Source of the DNA: an uncultured Rickettsiales bacterium
Lineage (GTDB): Bacteria > Pseudomonadota > Alphaproteobacteria > Micavibrionales > GCA-2720935
Direction: 5' to 3'
DNA length: 64,000 bases
Assembly: GCA_950054255.1 (NCBI GenBank)
Contig: CATLOR010000001.1
Coordinates: 62,001-126,000 of the forward strand
The notes under the pieces were generated by a model that searched no databases, had not been told where the DNA came from, and saw only the letters and a list, made by a program, of their open reading frames with translations. The translations under genes and the position numbers were made by a program. Of this stretch, positions 34,656-43,515 are shown one piece after another. Positions within the stretch are counted from its first letter, which is position 1. Every line of letters starts with the position of its first letter.

Positions 34656-34918
34656 ATCCGCTCTCTATATAATGAATACTTATATTATTTATAATAACCC
34701 ATTATTAAATTTATTACAATAACTATTTTAGTTAAAATTTATTTTTTAAGCTTAATAATAACGTTTTAATTTAATTCAAAAACAAAAAACATTATAAAAA
34801 TAAATAATAAATTTAATTTCTTATATTTTAAATTTAAAATTAACTTTTCATTAACTCTTTTCGTCCAGAATAACCTTCATCAGCAAATTGATTATGAAAA
34901 ATAAATGAGGTTAATAAA
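34656..34918. promoter_or_regulatory. Extremely AT-rich divergent promoter region
   Basis: Almost pure A/T over 200 bases, with repeated TTATT/AATAA runs near 34680-34730, between the HTH gene and the rightward operon. It must contain both promoters; individual boxes cannot be assigned with confidence. Confidence 0.4.
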
Positions 34919-35263
34919 ATGGCACAAGCATTAAGAACAAACGAAAGGCATATCAACGATTTTTTAAAAGCAACAATGGTTGTTTCTGATTGTGACATTA
35001 GCGACGTAATGGCCGCTAATGAGCAAGTTGATAAGTACGAAAAAATGCTTGAACAAAAACAGGCAGAATTGAAAAAGATTTGCTCATGTTTAGAGAGAAA
35101 CGTGTCATTCCCAACGATCAATGGTGAAGCACCTCTTTATTGTTCACAAGACTGTATCAAAGAAGAAATTGCTTTCTACGAAAAATTAAAAGACCAAGCA
35201 ATCCAACAACGTAACTTGTTGTGGGAGAAGCACTTAGGCGTAGCATTTGAAGAAACAAACTAA
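34919..35263 (+). CDS. Small hypothetical coiled-coil protein
   Basis: A 114-residue, mostly helical protein with a probable coiled coil (NEQVDKYEKMLEQKQAELKK, residues about 38-57). It has four cysteines, two close together in KKICSCLE and two in YCSQDC. No family recognised. GAGG lies before the ATG. It is the first gene of the rightward cluster, 29 bases before the cupin gene, and may bind a metal or form disulfides (speculative). Confidence 0.5.
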   Translation: MAQALRTNERHINDFLKATMVVSDCDISDVMAANEQVDKYEKMLEQKQAELKKICSCLERNVSFPTINGEAPLYCSQDCIKEEIAFYEKLKDQAIQQRNLLWEKHLGVAFEETN

Positions 35264-35292
35264 AATCACTAACAAACAAGGAGATAAATAAA

Positions 35293-35934
35293 ATGATCAA
35301 TAACAAAGAAATATTAGAGAAATTTGGTGCCGAATTCTACACCACAAATAAAACATCATATACAACATCAAGAACTCAAGATTTGTATCATTTCACCTTA
35401 TATACAGGAAAGAAAAAGATTGAAATTGATAATGGTGATTGTGTATTTTATACACAATCTAACATTGCAAAAGTTTCAACAGGCCCAACTTCTATTGAAA
35501 GTAACGAATTTGCAGTAGTCATTAGAGGTTATAAACCACCTCAGAAAAAAGCTGAAATCGGAAACTTAACAACATTACCGTTTATTAACGGATGCTCAAC
35601 TCGACAAATATTTGCACCCGAGCGCATAGGAGACCCAACACTACAGCTTTTATCTCTACCTCCACATTCTAGTGAGCAAGCACACCATATGCATACAACA
35701 GCTCGTGTAGCGAAGGTTATTTCTGGAACAGGGACTTGCGTCATCGGCTTAGAAAAGTCTTCATACAGCAAAAAATTAGAACCTGGGACAATCATCGTTA
35801 TCCATCCAATGTGTCCTCACCACTTTGAAACAAAAGAAGACGGGTTACTTGTGATGCCACTACATATATTTAGCTCAGCCCCGGGAAGCTTAGAGTTTAA
35901 TCACCCCATGTTTAACGGAAGCCATCATGTATAA
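35293..35934 (+). CDS. Cupin-domain protein
   Basis: A 213-residue protein. The C-terminal half is a cupin: PPHSSEQAHHMHTTARVAKVISGTGTCV near residues 115-142 provides motif 1 histidines and LEPGTIIVIHPMCPHHFETK near 157-176 motif 2, so a metal site is likely. The N-terminal 90 residues form a separate beta-rich part. Cupins act as dioxygenases, isomerases or epimerases; the substrate is unknown. AAGGAG precedes the ATG; the fusion gene follows 26 bases later. Confidence 0.7.
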   Translation: MINNKEILEKFGAEFYTTNKTSYTTSRTQDLYHFTLYTGKKKIEIDNGDCVFYTQSNIAKVSTGPTSIESNEFAVVIRGYKPPQKKAEIGNLTTLPFINGCSTRQIFAPERIGDPTLQLLSLPPHSSEQAHHMHTTARVAKVISGTGTCVIGLEKSSYSKKLEPGTIIVIHPMCPHHFETKEDGLLVMPLHIFSSAPGSLEFNHPMFNGSHHV

Positions 35935-35960
35935 CAACTATACAAACGGAGATTTATAAT

Positions 35961-38801
35961 ATGTTATTAGATAAAAAACAGAAAAAAGAAACTTGGAAAC
36001 TTATTAACTATCGTAATGTCAAAGATATGATTACAGCGGAGTTCTTACATGATCTCTACAATCAAACAATCGTAGAGCTGAACCCTGTACATTTTCAAAA
36101 CACTATCTGTATCGTTGAGAACAATATGTTCAAAAGCTTTGCTCCTCAAGATGAGTGGGATAGTTTAGCAGAAACCCTAGGAGAAAAACTATTACACGAT
36201 AAAAAGCTAAGAGAAAAATTTTCTAAATACCTAGAAAGGCCACAAACAGACCTTCATGCATTAATAAAAGCGCTAGAAAAAAAATACAAGAGTGCATCAT
36301 CTCAAATCAATGATAAGGAAATGTATGACGACCTTCAGCAATTGCATTATCTTGCTCTAGACAGAATTTATGCTATCAACCTTGTTCAATTTGAGCATGC
36401 TTTCAGCTATTGTTTAAATACACTGGCAACAAAAGAGAATGTAGAGATAAGTAAAGTTCTACACTCATCTGAAACAACTATCAGCACCCAAGAACAAATA
36501 GCCGCTTTAGAACTTTCTATAAAGGTTTCAACAAAAAAATTATCACTAGAAACCGCCATAAAAATATATAATAACCAGTTCTCTAGTGTTCAAATGGCGT
36601 ATGGCGCCCAACAAGAACTTAACCATTCTCCTGAAGAACGTATTATCACCTTGATAAACTCACCACTCAAAACGAGACAGCAACAACTTCAAGAAATTAA
36701 AAGAACAATCTCTAAAAAAGAAACCTTACACTTAAGTCCACAATTAAAAGAGATTTCAGAACTTGCAAAGAAAACAGGGGAACGAAGAGACCAAAATAAG
36801 GCCCTTATGGGGAAAGTTGCTCAAGTTAGAAGTTCTATTATCAAAAATATATCCAGTAAAAGTAATGTGAGAGAAAGCGAATTGAATTCATATTTTTTAC
36901 AAGATTTCTTTAATCTCTTATATAAAAAGCAAAAACTAGCAAACCAACCCATCTCCCTAAGGCAACAAAGGATTATTTTGTCTAGAAAAGAAAATATCAT
37001 ATATGGTAACAATGCGATTAATATTTCAGAGCATATCTTAGATACACGCACAAACAAACAACCGTTCATTTCCGGTATCACAGCTAGTTCAGGAGTTGTT
37101 AAAGGAAAAGTGCGACGCGTTCTAACTATAGAAGATGCAAAAAACATCAAGCCAGACGAAATTCTTGTAGCTTACGGAACAGATTTTGACCTCATGATCG
37201 GCCTACAAAATTGTGCTGGAATTATAACAGAAGAAGGAGGGTTACTTAGTCACGCCTCTGTTATATCACGAGAACTTGGAAAACCGTGCCTTATCAATGT
37301 AAAAAATGCGATGAACATATTACACGATGGGCAAGAAATAGAGATTGATACAAATAAAAGTCATGTACACATTCTCAATGCACAGCAAAATAAAAAGAGC
37401 AACACAATTACTGGTATCATACATCTATCAGATTCAAGAGCTCTTGATATAAATGCACCAAAATCAAGAAACCTACACCTACTCGAAAAAAACAATATTC
37501 CAACACTGACGGGGTTTATAGTTGATACAAAAAATGAGAAGAAACATGCTTTAGCAGAAAATATTATTGATCTTCTTAATGCAAAAGGCCTGTCTCCACT
37601 ATCTTTAATTATTCGTAGTAATAGCATGCTCGAAGACAATTCAAATTCATCAATGGCGGGACAATTTGAATCTATTGTATGCACAACTGAAAAAACAGCA
37701 ATATCTAAAGCCATTAATGATGTTATAGCTTCCTACCTAAAACCAAAAATAGTTTCACTCAAAAATAGAACAACTGAATCGGATGATTACGTTTTCGTGC
37801 AGCCATACTATCCACATAAATGGGGCGGTGTAGCTTTTAGTAATCACCCAATCACCAAAGAGAAAACTGTTTACATTGAAGCAAGCTGTAATGGTGCTGC
37901 CGCTATTGTAAACGGCATGAAAGCCGACAAAAATCTCCCTCAACACATTAAAGATCAGGTAACAAAAACTGTATTGAAAATTGAAAAAATACTTGGTTAT
38001 CCAGTAGATGTCGAATGGGGCTACGGTAGTGAAGGGCTGAAAATATTCCAAGCTCGTCCAATTATAACAAACAACAAAAAACTAATCATTATTGCAGGTG
38101 GAGAAGGATCACGTATCAAAGAAATGTTTAATAAAAAAGCATCTCCCTTCACAAAACATTTCTTACCATTACCAGAATCTGGTGCTTCTATTATCGGATC
38201 CATTATCAATAAAGCGCAACCATACTTTCGTAATATAGAAATTTCAGCAAGTCATAATACGATAGATTTTATGATGGGAAACTTCAAAGAAAGTAAAAAC
38301 ATACATATATCTAATGACAATGAAATGATTGGTCCTTTAGCACCTCCGCTATTAGAACTAATATCTCAAGGCAAGCGTGTCTACGCATGTTGTGGAGACA
38401 TATACAGTAACTTTAATTGGGATGAGTTCGAAAAATTTCATGACACACACAATAATCCTATTTCAATTCTATCCGCTAATAGCTTTCCAGCAAAGAAAGC
38501 AGCATGCTTTAATATTGCTTCTAATGGCTCAGTAAAAAGCTGGAAAAGAAAAATTAAATCTTCAAAAAAAGATTATATTAATATTGGAGCTTACATTATA
38601 GACCCAGATCCAGAATTAATTGAGATTGCAAAAGAATTACTAAAAAATAAAGCATGCAAAGAGGATGTATTTTTTCAAAAATGTATAGAAAAAAGAATAC
38701 TATCGGCCTACAAAGAAACTTCATTCTCTTGTAATATTAACACGCCTGACATTTACAATCGTCTTGTTAAACGAATTATAAAAAACAACAGAAAACCATA
38801 A
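35961..38801 (+). CDS. Fusion: phosphohistidine domain, ATP-grasp dikinase domain and nucleotidyltransferase
   Basis: A 946-residue protein. Residues 1-360 are helical and unrecognised. Residues about 368-465 are a PEP-utiliser mobile domain (GGLLSHASVISRELGKPC, catalytic His431). Residues about 475-702 match the PPDK/PEP-synthase ATP-grasp domain (IIRSNSMLEDN...SMAGQFES; VDVEWGYG; IFQARPI). Residues about 706-946 look like a sugar nucleotidyltransferase (LIIIAGGEGSRIKE). The His-before-ATP-grasp order is that of glucan water dikinases, not PEP synthase. It probably phosphorylates and then nucleotidylates a small substrate (inference). It is flanked by cupin and NUDIX genes in one operon. Confidence 0.75.
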   Translation: MLLDKKQKKETWKLINYRNVKDMITAEFLHDLYNQTIVELNPVHFQNTICIVENNMFKSFAPQDEWDSLAETLGEKLLHDKKLREKFSKYLERPQTDLHALIKALEKKYKSASSQINDKEMYDDLQQLHYLALDRIYAINLVQFEHAFSYCLNTLATKENVEISKVLHSSETTISTQEQIAALELSIKVSTKKLSLETAIKIYNNQFSSVQMAYGAQQELNHSPEERIITLINSPLKTRQQQLQEIKRTISKKETLHLSPQLKEISELAKKTGERRDQNKALMGKVAQVRSSIIKNISSKSNVRESELNSYFLQDFFNLLYKKQKLANQPISLRQQRIILSRKENIIYGNNAINISEHILDTRTNKQPFISGITASSGVVKGKVRRVLTIEDAKNIKPDEILVAYGTDFDLMIGLQNCAGIITEEGGLLSHASVISRELGKPCLINVKNAMNILHDGQEIEIDTNKSHVHILNAQQNKKSNTITGIIHLSDSRALDINAPKSRNLHLLEKNNIPTLTGFIVDTKNEKKHALAENIIDLLNAKGLSPLSLIIRSNSMLEDNSNSSMAGQFESIVCTTEKTAISKAINDVIASYLKPKIVSLKNRTTESDDYVFVQPYYPHKWGGVAFSNHPITKEKTVYIEASCNGAAAIVNGMKADKNLPQHIKDQVTKTVLKIEKILGYPVDVEWGYGSEGLKIFQARPIITNNKKLIIIAGGEGSRIKEMFNKKASPFTKHFLPLPESGASIIGSIINKAQPYFRNIEISASHNTIDFMMGNFKESKNIHISNDNEMIGPLAPPLLELISQGKRVYACCGDIYSNFNWDEFEKFHDTHNNPISILSANSFPAKKAACFNIASNGSVKSWKRKIKSSKKDYINIGAYIIDPDPELIEIAKELLKNKACKEDVFFQKCIEKRILSAYKETSFSCNINTPDIYNRLVKRIIKNNRKP

Positions 38802-38811
38802 GGAAAAAACC

Positions 38812-39444
38812 ATGGAAAAATTAGATGTTTTTAATGAACTATATCAACCATTATCTCCTCCTGTTGCGACAATAGATAGAGTGCATCAAGAAGGACTATG
38901 GCACCAAACATTTGCCTGTTGGCTTATAAATGAAAAAGAAAAAAGCATATTTCTTCAATTAAGAGGGCCTAAAAATAGAATAGACCCAGGAAGCTTTGAT
39001 GCATCTGCTGGGGGACATTTATCATCAGGAGAAAAACCTGAAGATGGCTTTAGAGAGTTAAAAGAAGAACTAGGCATAAATATAGATAAAAAAATATCTC
39101 ATTATCTTGGCATTTATAGAAATATTGCAATCCGCCAAGAAGGACAATATATAAACCATGAGTTTTGTCATGTGTTTCTAGCCAAAACAAACAAAACACT
39201 AAACGACCTCTCCTTACAAGCAGGAGAAGTAGACAATGTCTTCATGTTTAACCTAAAAGATGCTATCGACCTATTCACTAAAAAGAAAAAAAATGTTTCA
39301 ATACACAATCAGCAAGAAAGCCGTAACATCACTATAGAAGATATGTGCAACTATTATGAGCGCACAATTGTCTCTAATTACTATTTAAAAATTGTACTCG
39401 CTGCTCAAGCTTTTTTAAATGGAGATAAAAACGTTGTCATATAA
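38812..39444 (+). CDS. NUDIX hydrolase
   Basis: A 210-residue protein with a complete Nudix box, GHLSSGEKPEDGFRELKEELGI (residues about 64-85), after HQTFACWLIN and DASAGG. The arrangement resembles NUDIX enzymes related to isopentenyl-diphosphate isomerase, which handle organic diphosphates or nucleotide-linked compounds. Located 10 bases after the fusion gene, it could hydrolyse the diphosphate linkage that the fusion's nucleotidyltransferase would create (inference). Confidence 0.85.
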   Translation: MEKLDVFNELYQPLSPPVATIDRVHQEGLWHQTFACWLINEKEKSIFLQLRGPKNRIDPGSFDASAGGHLSSGEKPEDGFRELKEELGINIDKKISHYLGIYRNIAIRQEGQYINHEFCHVFLAKTNKTLNDLSLQAGEVDNVFMFNLKDAIDLFTKKKKNVSIHNQQESRNITIEDMCNYYERTIVSNYYLKIVLAAQAFLNGDKNVVI

Positions 39445-39916
39445 AACATTTACAAAAGATATTTTACTAAGCTCTTTTTCTTTAAACGATAGAAAAAAAG
39501 TCTGGATACCAGAAAATATTGTACAGCAACAATATAAAATAGATGAATATTTCTTTCTTTCATGGATACATAGATCACAACATTTGGGCTATGTCATAAC
39601 AATGCAAAAAAACAAACTTCAAGGCCATATACTAAGACGAACACCAATGCAAAAAAACAATCGTGTTTGCATGTGTGACTGGTGCCTATCTGTTTATCCT
39701 GCACAACATATAGCGCAATTTACCATCAAGAAAAATAAACACACTTCTATCGGTCTTTATTTATGTGATCAACTTGATTGTACAGATAGATTACATTCAA
39801 CAACATTCAACAATGTGCACAATATGAGAGAGACTATTTCCAAAACAGATAAAATGAATAGGCTCATTAAAAATATGGATGCCTTTTTTGAAAAGCTAAA
39901 AATAGAGGTTCAATAG
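39434..39916 (+). CDS. FBP-type treble-clef zinc-finger protein
   Basis: About 160 residues. The centre and C-terminus match the FBP_C fold: DEYFFLSWIHRSQHLGYV, GHILRR, then MCDWC (first cysteine pair) and LYLCDQLDC (second pair). The relative FusB binds elongation factor G and rescues stalled ribosomes; whether this protein does is unknown. A TTG start at 39434 preceded by GGAG fits better than the ATG at 39419, which has no ribosome binding site; both overlap the NUDIX gene. Confidence 0.65.
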   Translation: MSYKTFTKDILLSSFSLNDRKKVWIPENIVQQQYKIDEYFFLSWIHRSQHLGYVITMQKNKLQGHILRRTPMQKNNRVCMCDWCLSVYPAQHIAQFTIKKNKHTSIGLYLCDQLDCTDRLHSTTFNNVHNMRETISKTDKMNRLIKNMDAFFEKLKIEVQ

Positions 39917-40039
39917 ATGCATACAGATAAAAACAATCCAACCTCAGGAAAGTTTATAGCCAGACTTTTCCTGCCGCTGGGGGTTACAGATAATAATAAT
40001 TTGAAAGATTTAAATGAGAAGTTTATTATATATTACTAA
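39917..40039 (+). CDS. Possible 40-residue peptide
   Basis: The ATG follows the FBP-gene stop with no gap (TAGATG). The peptide starts MHTDKNNPTSGKFIAR and ends KFIIYY; no family. The frame contains a hairpin, CAGGAAAGT paired with a later ACTTTTCCTG (39947-39975), so the stretch may instead be a spacer structure. Listed because its start is coupled to a real gene. Confidence 0.25.
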   Translation: MHTDKNNPTSGKFIARLFLPLGVTDNNNLKDLNEKFIIYY

Positions 40040-40060
40040 ATAATACAGAGAAAGCCTATC

Positions 40061-40609
40061 ATGGAAACATATACGCGACAGCTTTTACCTGAAGATTGGA
40101 AAACTTTTAGAGATATTCGCCTGCTAGCTTTACAAGAAAGCGCCAAGGCGTTTGGAAGCTCTTATACCAGAGAAATTGAATTTCCAAAATCTCGATGGAA
40201 AGATACGTTATCTCAAAAAGATGGTGCAATATTTGGCTTATTTAAAGGCAATAGAATCATTGGACTGGGTAGCATAAAAACCTCAAATATAGATAATCAA
40301 CAAGCGGGGTTATTTATGGGCTACATTACAGCAGAGTACAGAGGAAAAGGGTTTTCCAAGAAACTCTATATCTCTCGTATTGAGTGGGCGTTAAAACGAC
40401 CCAGCCTTAAAACAATTTTCACAATAAACAAAGAGAGTAATTTAGCGGCTCAGGGCATGAACAAAGGTTTTGGGTTTAAACTTATTAGTCGTACTCCTAA
40501 AAATGATTGGCCAGATGGTTCAAACGACGATGAGTTAAGGTTTGAGTTAGATTTGGAGCAAGCTAGATCTAACTTTAAAAATTCATCTCTATTCAATCCA
40601 CATTCATAA
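40061..40609 (+). CDS. GNAT family N-acetyltransferase
   Basis: A 182-residue protein with a GNAT fold: LPEDWKTFRDIRLLALQES at the start, GLGSIKT strand, then MGYITAEYRGKGFSKKLYISRIEWA, where EYRGKGFSKKLY is the acetyl-CoA pyrophosphate-binding motif (R-G-x-G-like). It transfers acetyl groups from acetyl-CoA to an unknown amine. It is the last gene of the cluster, 21 bases after the small ORF, and could modify the cluster's product or confer self-protection (inference). Confidence 0.85.
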   Translation: METYTRQLLPEDWKTFRDIRLLALQESAKAFGSSYTREIEFPKSRWKDTLSQKDGAIFGLFKGNRIIGLGSIKTSNIDNQQAGLFMGYITAEYRGKGFSKKLYISRIEWALKRPSLKTIFTINKESNLAAQGMNKGFGFKLISRTPKNDWPDGSNDDELRFELDLEQARSNFKNSSLFNPHS

Positions 40610-40626
40610 ACCATTTTAGAGTCGTG

Positions 40627-40826
40627 TCAGATTAAAATCTGAATTTTAAAAGTTTTAGTGATAAAATTGGCATTGGAATATTGATAAAATATTCATAAAG
40701 ATAAATTGATAATTCACACCTTCATTTTAAGCGGCGAAAAAAGATCATGAATAAGTTCCGATCTATGAAGTCTCTACAAAAATTCGTCTCCATTCAATCC
40801 ACATTTCAAAATCATTTTAATCATCA
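40627..40826. repeat. 200-bp dispersed repeat, copy A
   Basis: About 95% identical, gap-free and in the same orientation as copy B at 53433-53632 (roughly 10 substitutions in 200). It begins with the palindrome TCAGATTAAAATCTGA, and its far end read on the other strand (GATTAAAATG-ATTTT) is an imperfect inverted copy of the start, as in MITE-like elements. No coding frame. The rest of this gap holds nothing I recognise. Confidence 0.85.
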
Positions 40827-40945
40827 AAGACATATAGAAAACAGAGACACATTTAGATCTTATAAATTAATTATCTCTTTTCGTTCCATAGATAAGTAGT
40901 GTAGTATCAAATCACATTTAGTAAAACTTTATTCTATTTTCTAAA

Positions 40946-41167
40946 ATGACATCTAAAAATCGCAGAAACAATAATCAACCATCTGATAAAGCTCTGTATA
41001 AAGCAGATGTTGATAGTTTTATTAAACAAGAACGGCGTCGTGATGAGCTTGATCGCCTCAATGAAATCAAAGAACAAAAATCTGTTTGGATTAAAGTTAC
41101 AGCAACATGTGGTCTTTTGAATCTTTTCTTAATCATACTCGCATGCATAGGATTAATGATATCATGA
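40946..41167 (+). CDS. Small single-pass membrane protein
   Basis: A 73-residue protein with a charged N-terminal part (DSFIKQERRRDELDRLNEI) and one C-terminal membrane helix (TCGLLNLFLIILACIGLMIS). No family recognised. Its stop overlaps the start of the GGDEF gene (ATGA), so it probably assists or anchors that protein. Confidence 0.5.
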   Translation: MTSKNRRNNNQPSDKALYKADVDSFIKQERRRDELDRLNEIKEQKSVWIKVTATCGLLNLFLIILACIGLMIS

Positions 41168-42828
41168 CAGATCAAAAAACACTTCTAAAAGGATGGATAC
41201 AAGCCATTATTGCCATTGTTATCTTTCTTGGAATAAACCAAGTATTTGCTCGATATTGCGCTGTTGTTTTAGATGTTAACCCTGTTGTTTTTTCTTGCAC
41301 AGCTTTCTCAAGTTGTGCATTTGTATTACTTCTTATAGGGGGTGTCGGACCACTAGCGAAAGAAACAATGCGTAGCATAGATACATGGTTATTTGGAATT
41401 ATCCTAATGATGAGTTATATCGTTGGTGTCATTTTACTTGCGCACGTTACCTCAACAGAAAGCACGATGCTTCAAAAGATAAGCGTCTTCCTCAGCTTAA
41501 TTGGTAGCTGGTTTTTTTTAAATAGAAAACCAGATTTTTATCAAATAATCGGAACAACTATTATTACAATCGGCGTTATAATTGTATGTATAGGAATTCC
41601 AGCAGACCAAAGAGGAATAGTTTACTTTTTAGGTTTCTTATATGCTCTGTTTCAGGTGTTAAGAATTTTCACAGCTGAATTACACAGACCTCATGCAAAG
41701 GCTGCGAATATGCAAGAGGATCCTAAGGCACGTGCCCGTGTTGTTGGTTTCATCATGTTCATTATTAGTATCGTTTTTCTTGTATTTACTTTTTTTATTG
41801 CCCTAGCGTTTGAAGGAGAAACCAATCACACTATTACCAATATACCACATCTAAATAACTTCCTGCACGCCCCGACTATATTCTCAGGAATGGTGACTGG
41901 TGTTTTTCTTGTTGCGCCACTAAGACTTCTGGAATTTTCTAGCTCTAATATCATTAAAGGCGAAAACTTTACAACCGTCACAACTTTCTCTTTCGTCGCT
42001 ACTTTATTTTGGGAATGGGCAACCGCACCTTTAACAGGATTAAGCATTAAAGAAATTTCTTCCAGTGACATTTTTGCAGGCCTCATGATCACCGCAGGTG
42101 GACTATTCATCGCTTTAACCCGCCACAAAAGGCAGAACAAAGAAACATGGAAAACATATCTAAAATACGAACCAAACGATTTAAATATTGTCGATGACAG
42201 CCGTGAAATTGTTGCCAACACATTAGAACATTTTAATTCAGATATTAATAAAACAGCAGACGCTCTAAAAATACCTGTTTCTGTAATCGAAGCCCTCATG
42301 CAAGACAATGAAAAAGTCTTGGCTTTCAAAGGCAAGATCTTACAAGATGTAACTAGACGCTATCGTCGTAATGTTGCCATGAATGACCCTTTAACAGGGC
42401 TTATTAACCGCTCTGGTTTTATGAGTGAGTTAAAAATTGCACCAACTACGTCTTCTAACTTTTGTGTCCTGTTTATAGACCTAGATAAATTCAAACCTGT
42501 TAATGATACATATGGCCATGAAGCTGGAGATTTTGTTTTAATTGAAGTAGCTCATCGTCTAAGAGAATTATTCCCAAACAATGCCTCAATCACCCGATTG
42601 GGTGGTGATGAATATTGTCTCCTAATTCTCGATAAAGAAAAAGATCAGCTCAGCGAAACAGTCCAACACATCAAACAAATTCTAACCACGCCATTCACCT
42701 ATAATGAACACACCATTACGATTGGCGGATCTGTTGGTGTCGCACATTATCCAACCGACACAGAAAGACCAGAAGATCTTTTAAAACTTGCTGATGAAGG
42801 TATGTATAAAGAAAAGAAAGAGCGATAA
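41164..42828 (+). CDS. DMT-transporter-like membrane domain fused to GGDEF
   Basis: About 554 residues from the ATG at 41164. Residues 1-320 hold about ten membrane helices arranged like an EamA/DMT transporter. A linker with DINKTADALKIPVSVIEALM (HTH-like) precedes a diguanylate cyclase domain: NDPLTGLINR, FIDLDKFKPVNDTYGHEAGD and the active-site RLGGDEY near residue 480. No RxxD inhibitory site is seen before it. It should make cyclic di-GMP in response to a ligand or membrane signal. The ATGA overlap ties it to the small membrane protein. Confidence 0.8.
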   Translation: MTDQKTLLKGWIQAIIAIVIFLGINQVFARYCAVVLDVNPVVFSCTAFSSCAFVLLLIGGVGPLAKETMRSIDTWLFGIILMMSYIVGVILLAHVTSTESTMLQKISVFLSLIGSWFFLNRKPDFYQIIGTTIITIGVIIVCIGIPADQRGIVYFLGFLYALFQVLRIFTAELHRPHAKAANMQEDPKARARVVGFIMFIISIVFLVFTFFIALAFEGETNHTITNIPHLNNFLHAPTIFSGMVTGVFLVAPLRLLEFSSSNIIKGENFTTVTTFSFVATLFWEWATAPLTGLSIKEISSSDIFAGLMITAGGLFIALTRHKRQNKETWKTYLKYEPNDLNIVDDSREIVANTLEHFNSDINKTADALKIPVSVIEALMQDNEKVLAFKGKILQDVTRRYRRNVAMNDPLTGLINRSGFMSELKIAPTTSSNFCVLFIDLDKFKPVNDTYGHEAGDFVLIEVAHRLRELFPNNASITRLGGDEYCLLILDKEKDQLSETVQHIKQILTTPFTYNEHTITIGGSVGVAHYPTDTERPEDLLKLADEGMYKEKKER

Positions 42829-42831
42829 TCT

Positions 42832-43515
42832 TTGAATATTACAGACACTAAGATCGGGATACTCGCGGTCACTGCTGAAGGCGCGGCAAAAACTTATCGT
42901 GATATGCATATCGCATTCTATGATAAATTTGGTGCTTATAATAATCCAACAATTACAATGACAATGCACCCGCTCATTGATCATGTGAATAATTTTGGTG
43001 ATAAAAATAAGTGGGTGCTCCTTATTCAAAAAGGGATTGATGATTTAATAGATCAAAATGTTGATCTTATTTGTATGCCTGCGAACTCATCTCATCTTGT
43101 CATTGATGAGATTGATTTTAAAGACGTGCCTTTTATCAACATGGTTGAAGAAGCTGTAAACCATCTTAAAAACACAACAAAGAATACTCTGATTTTAGGA
43201 ACCAAAATATCTCTTTCAGAAAGCCTCTATCTAAAAAACTTACCCGCAAATTGTTTTGTACCCAAGACAGACGACATAGAAAAACTTAATGAAATTATTG
43301 TGAAAGAAATGGTGCTAGGAAAATTATCTGAAACAAGTCGCTCTTTCATATTGAATATGATTGAAGAAAACCAAAAAGCCCACAATATAGAACACCTCTT
43401 TTTCGCCTGTACAGAACTCCCTTGTTTTTTTAATAATAGAGATCTACCACTACCAACATTAGATAGTATTCAACTTCTAATTAAGAAAGTGCTTACACAA
43501 TGTTTAGAAACCTAA
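42832..43515 (+). CDS. Aspartate/glutamate racemase family protein
   Basis: A 227-residue protein starting at a TTG; IGILAVTAEGAAKTY is the family's first strand, so a later start would cut the fold. The second catalytic cysteine is present in FACTELPCF near residue 192, but the first, normally in a CNTxH motif, is replaced in MPANSSHLV near residue 86. Such one-cysteine members exist. It may racemise or bind an amino acid. It overlaps the S66 peptidase gene by 16 bp. Confidence 0.75.
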   Translation: MNITDTKIGILAVTAEGAAKTYRDMHIAFYDKFGAYNNPTITMTMHPLIDHVNNFGDKNKWVLLIQKGIDDLIDQNVDLICMPANSSHLVIDEIDFKDVPFINMVEEAVNHLKNTTKNTLILGTKISLSESLYLKNLPANCFVPKTDDIEKLNEIIVKEMVLGKLSETSRSFILNMIEENQKAHNIEHLFFACTELPCFFNNRDLPLPTLDSIQLLIKKVLTQCLET

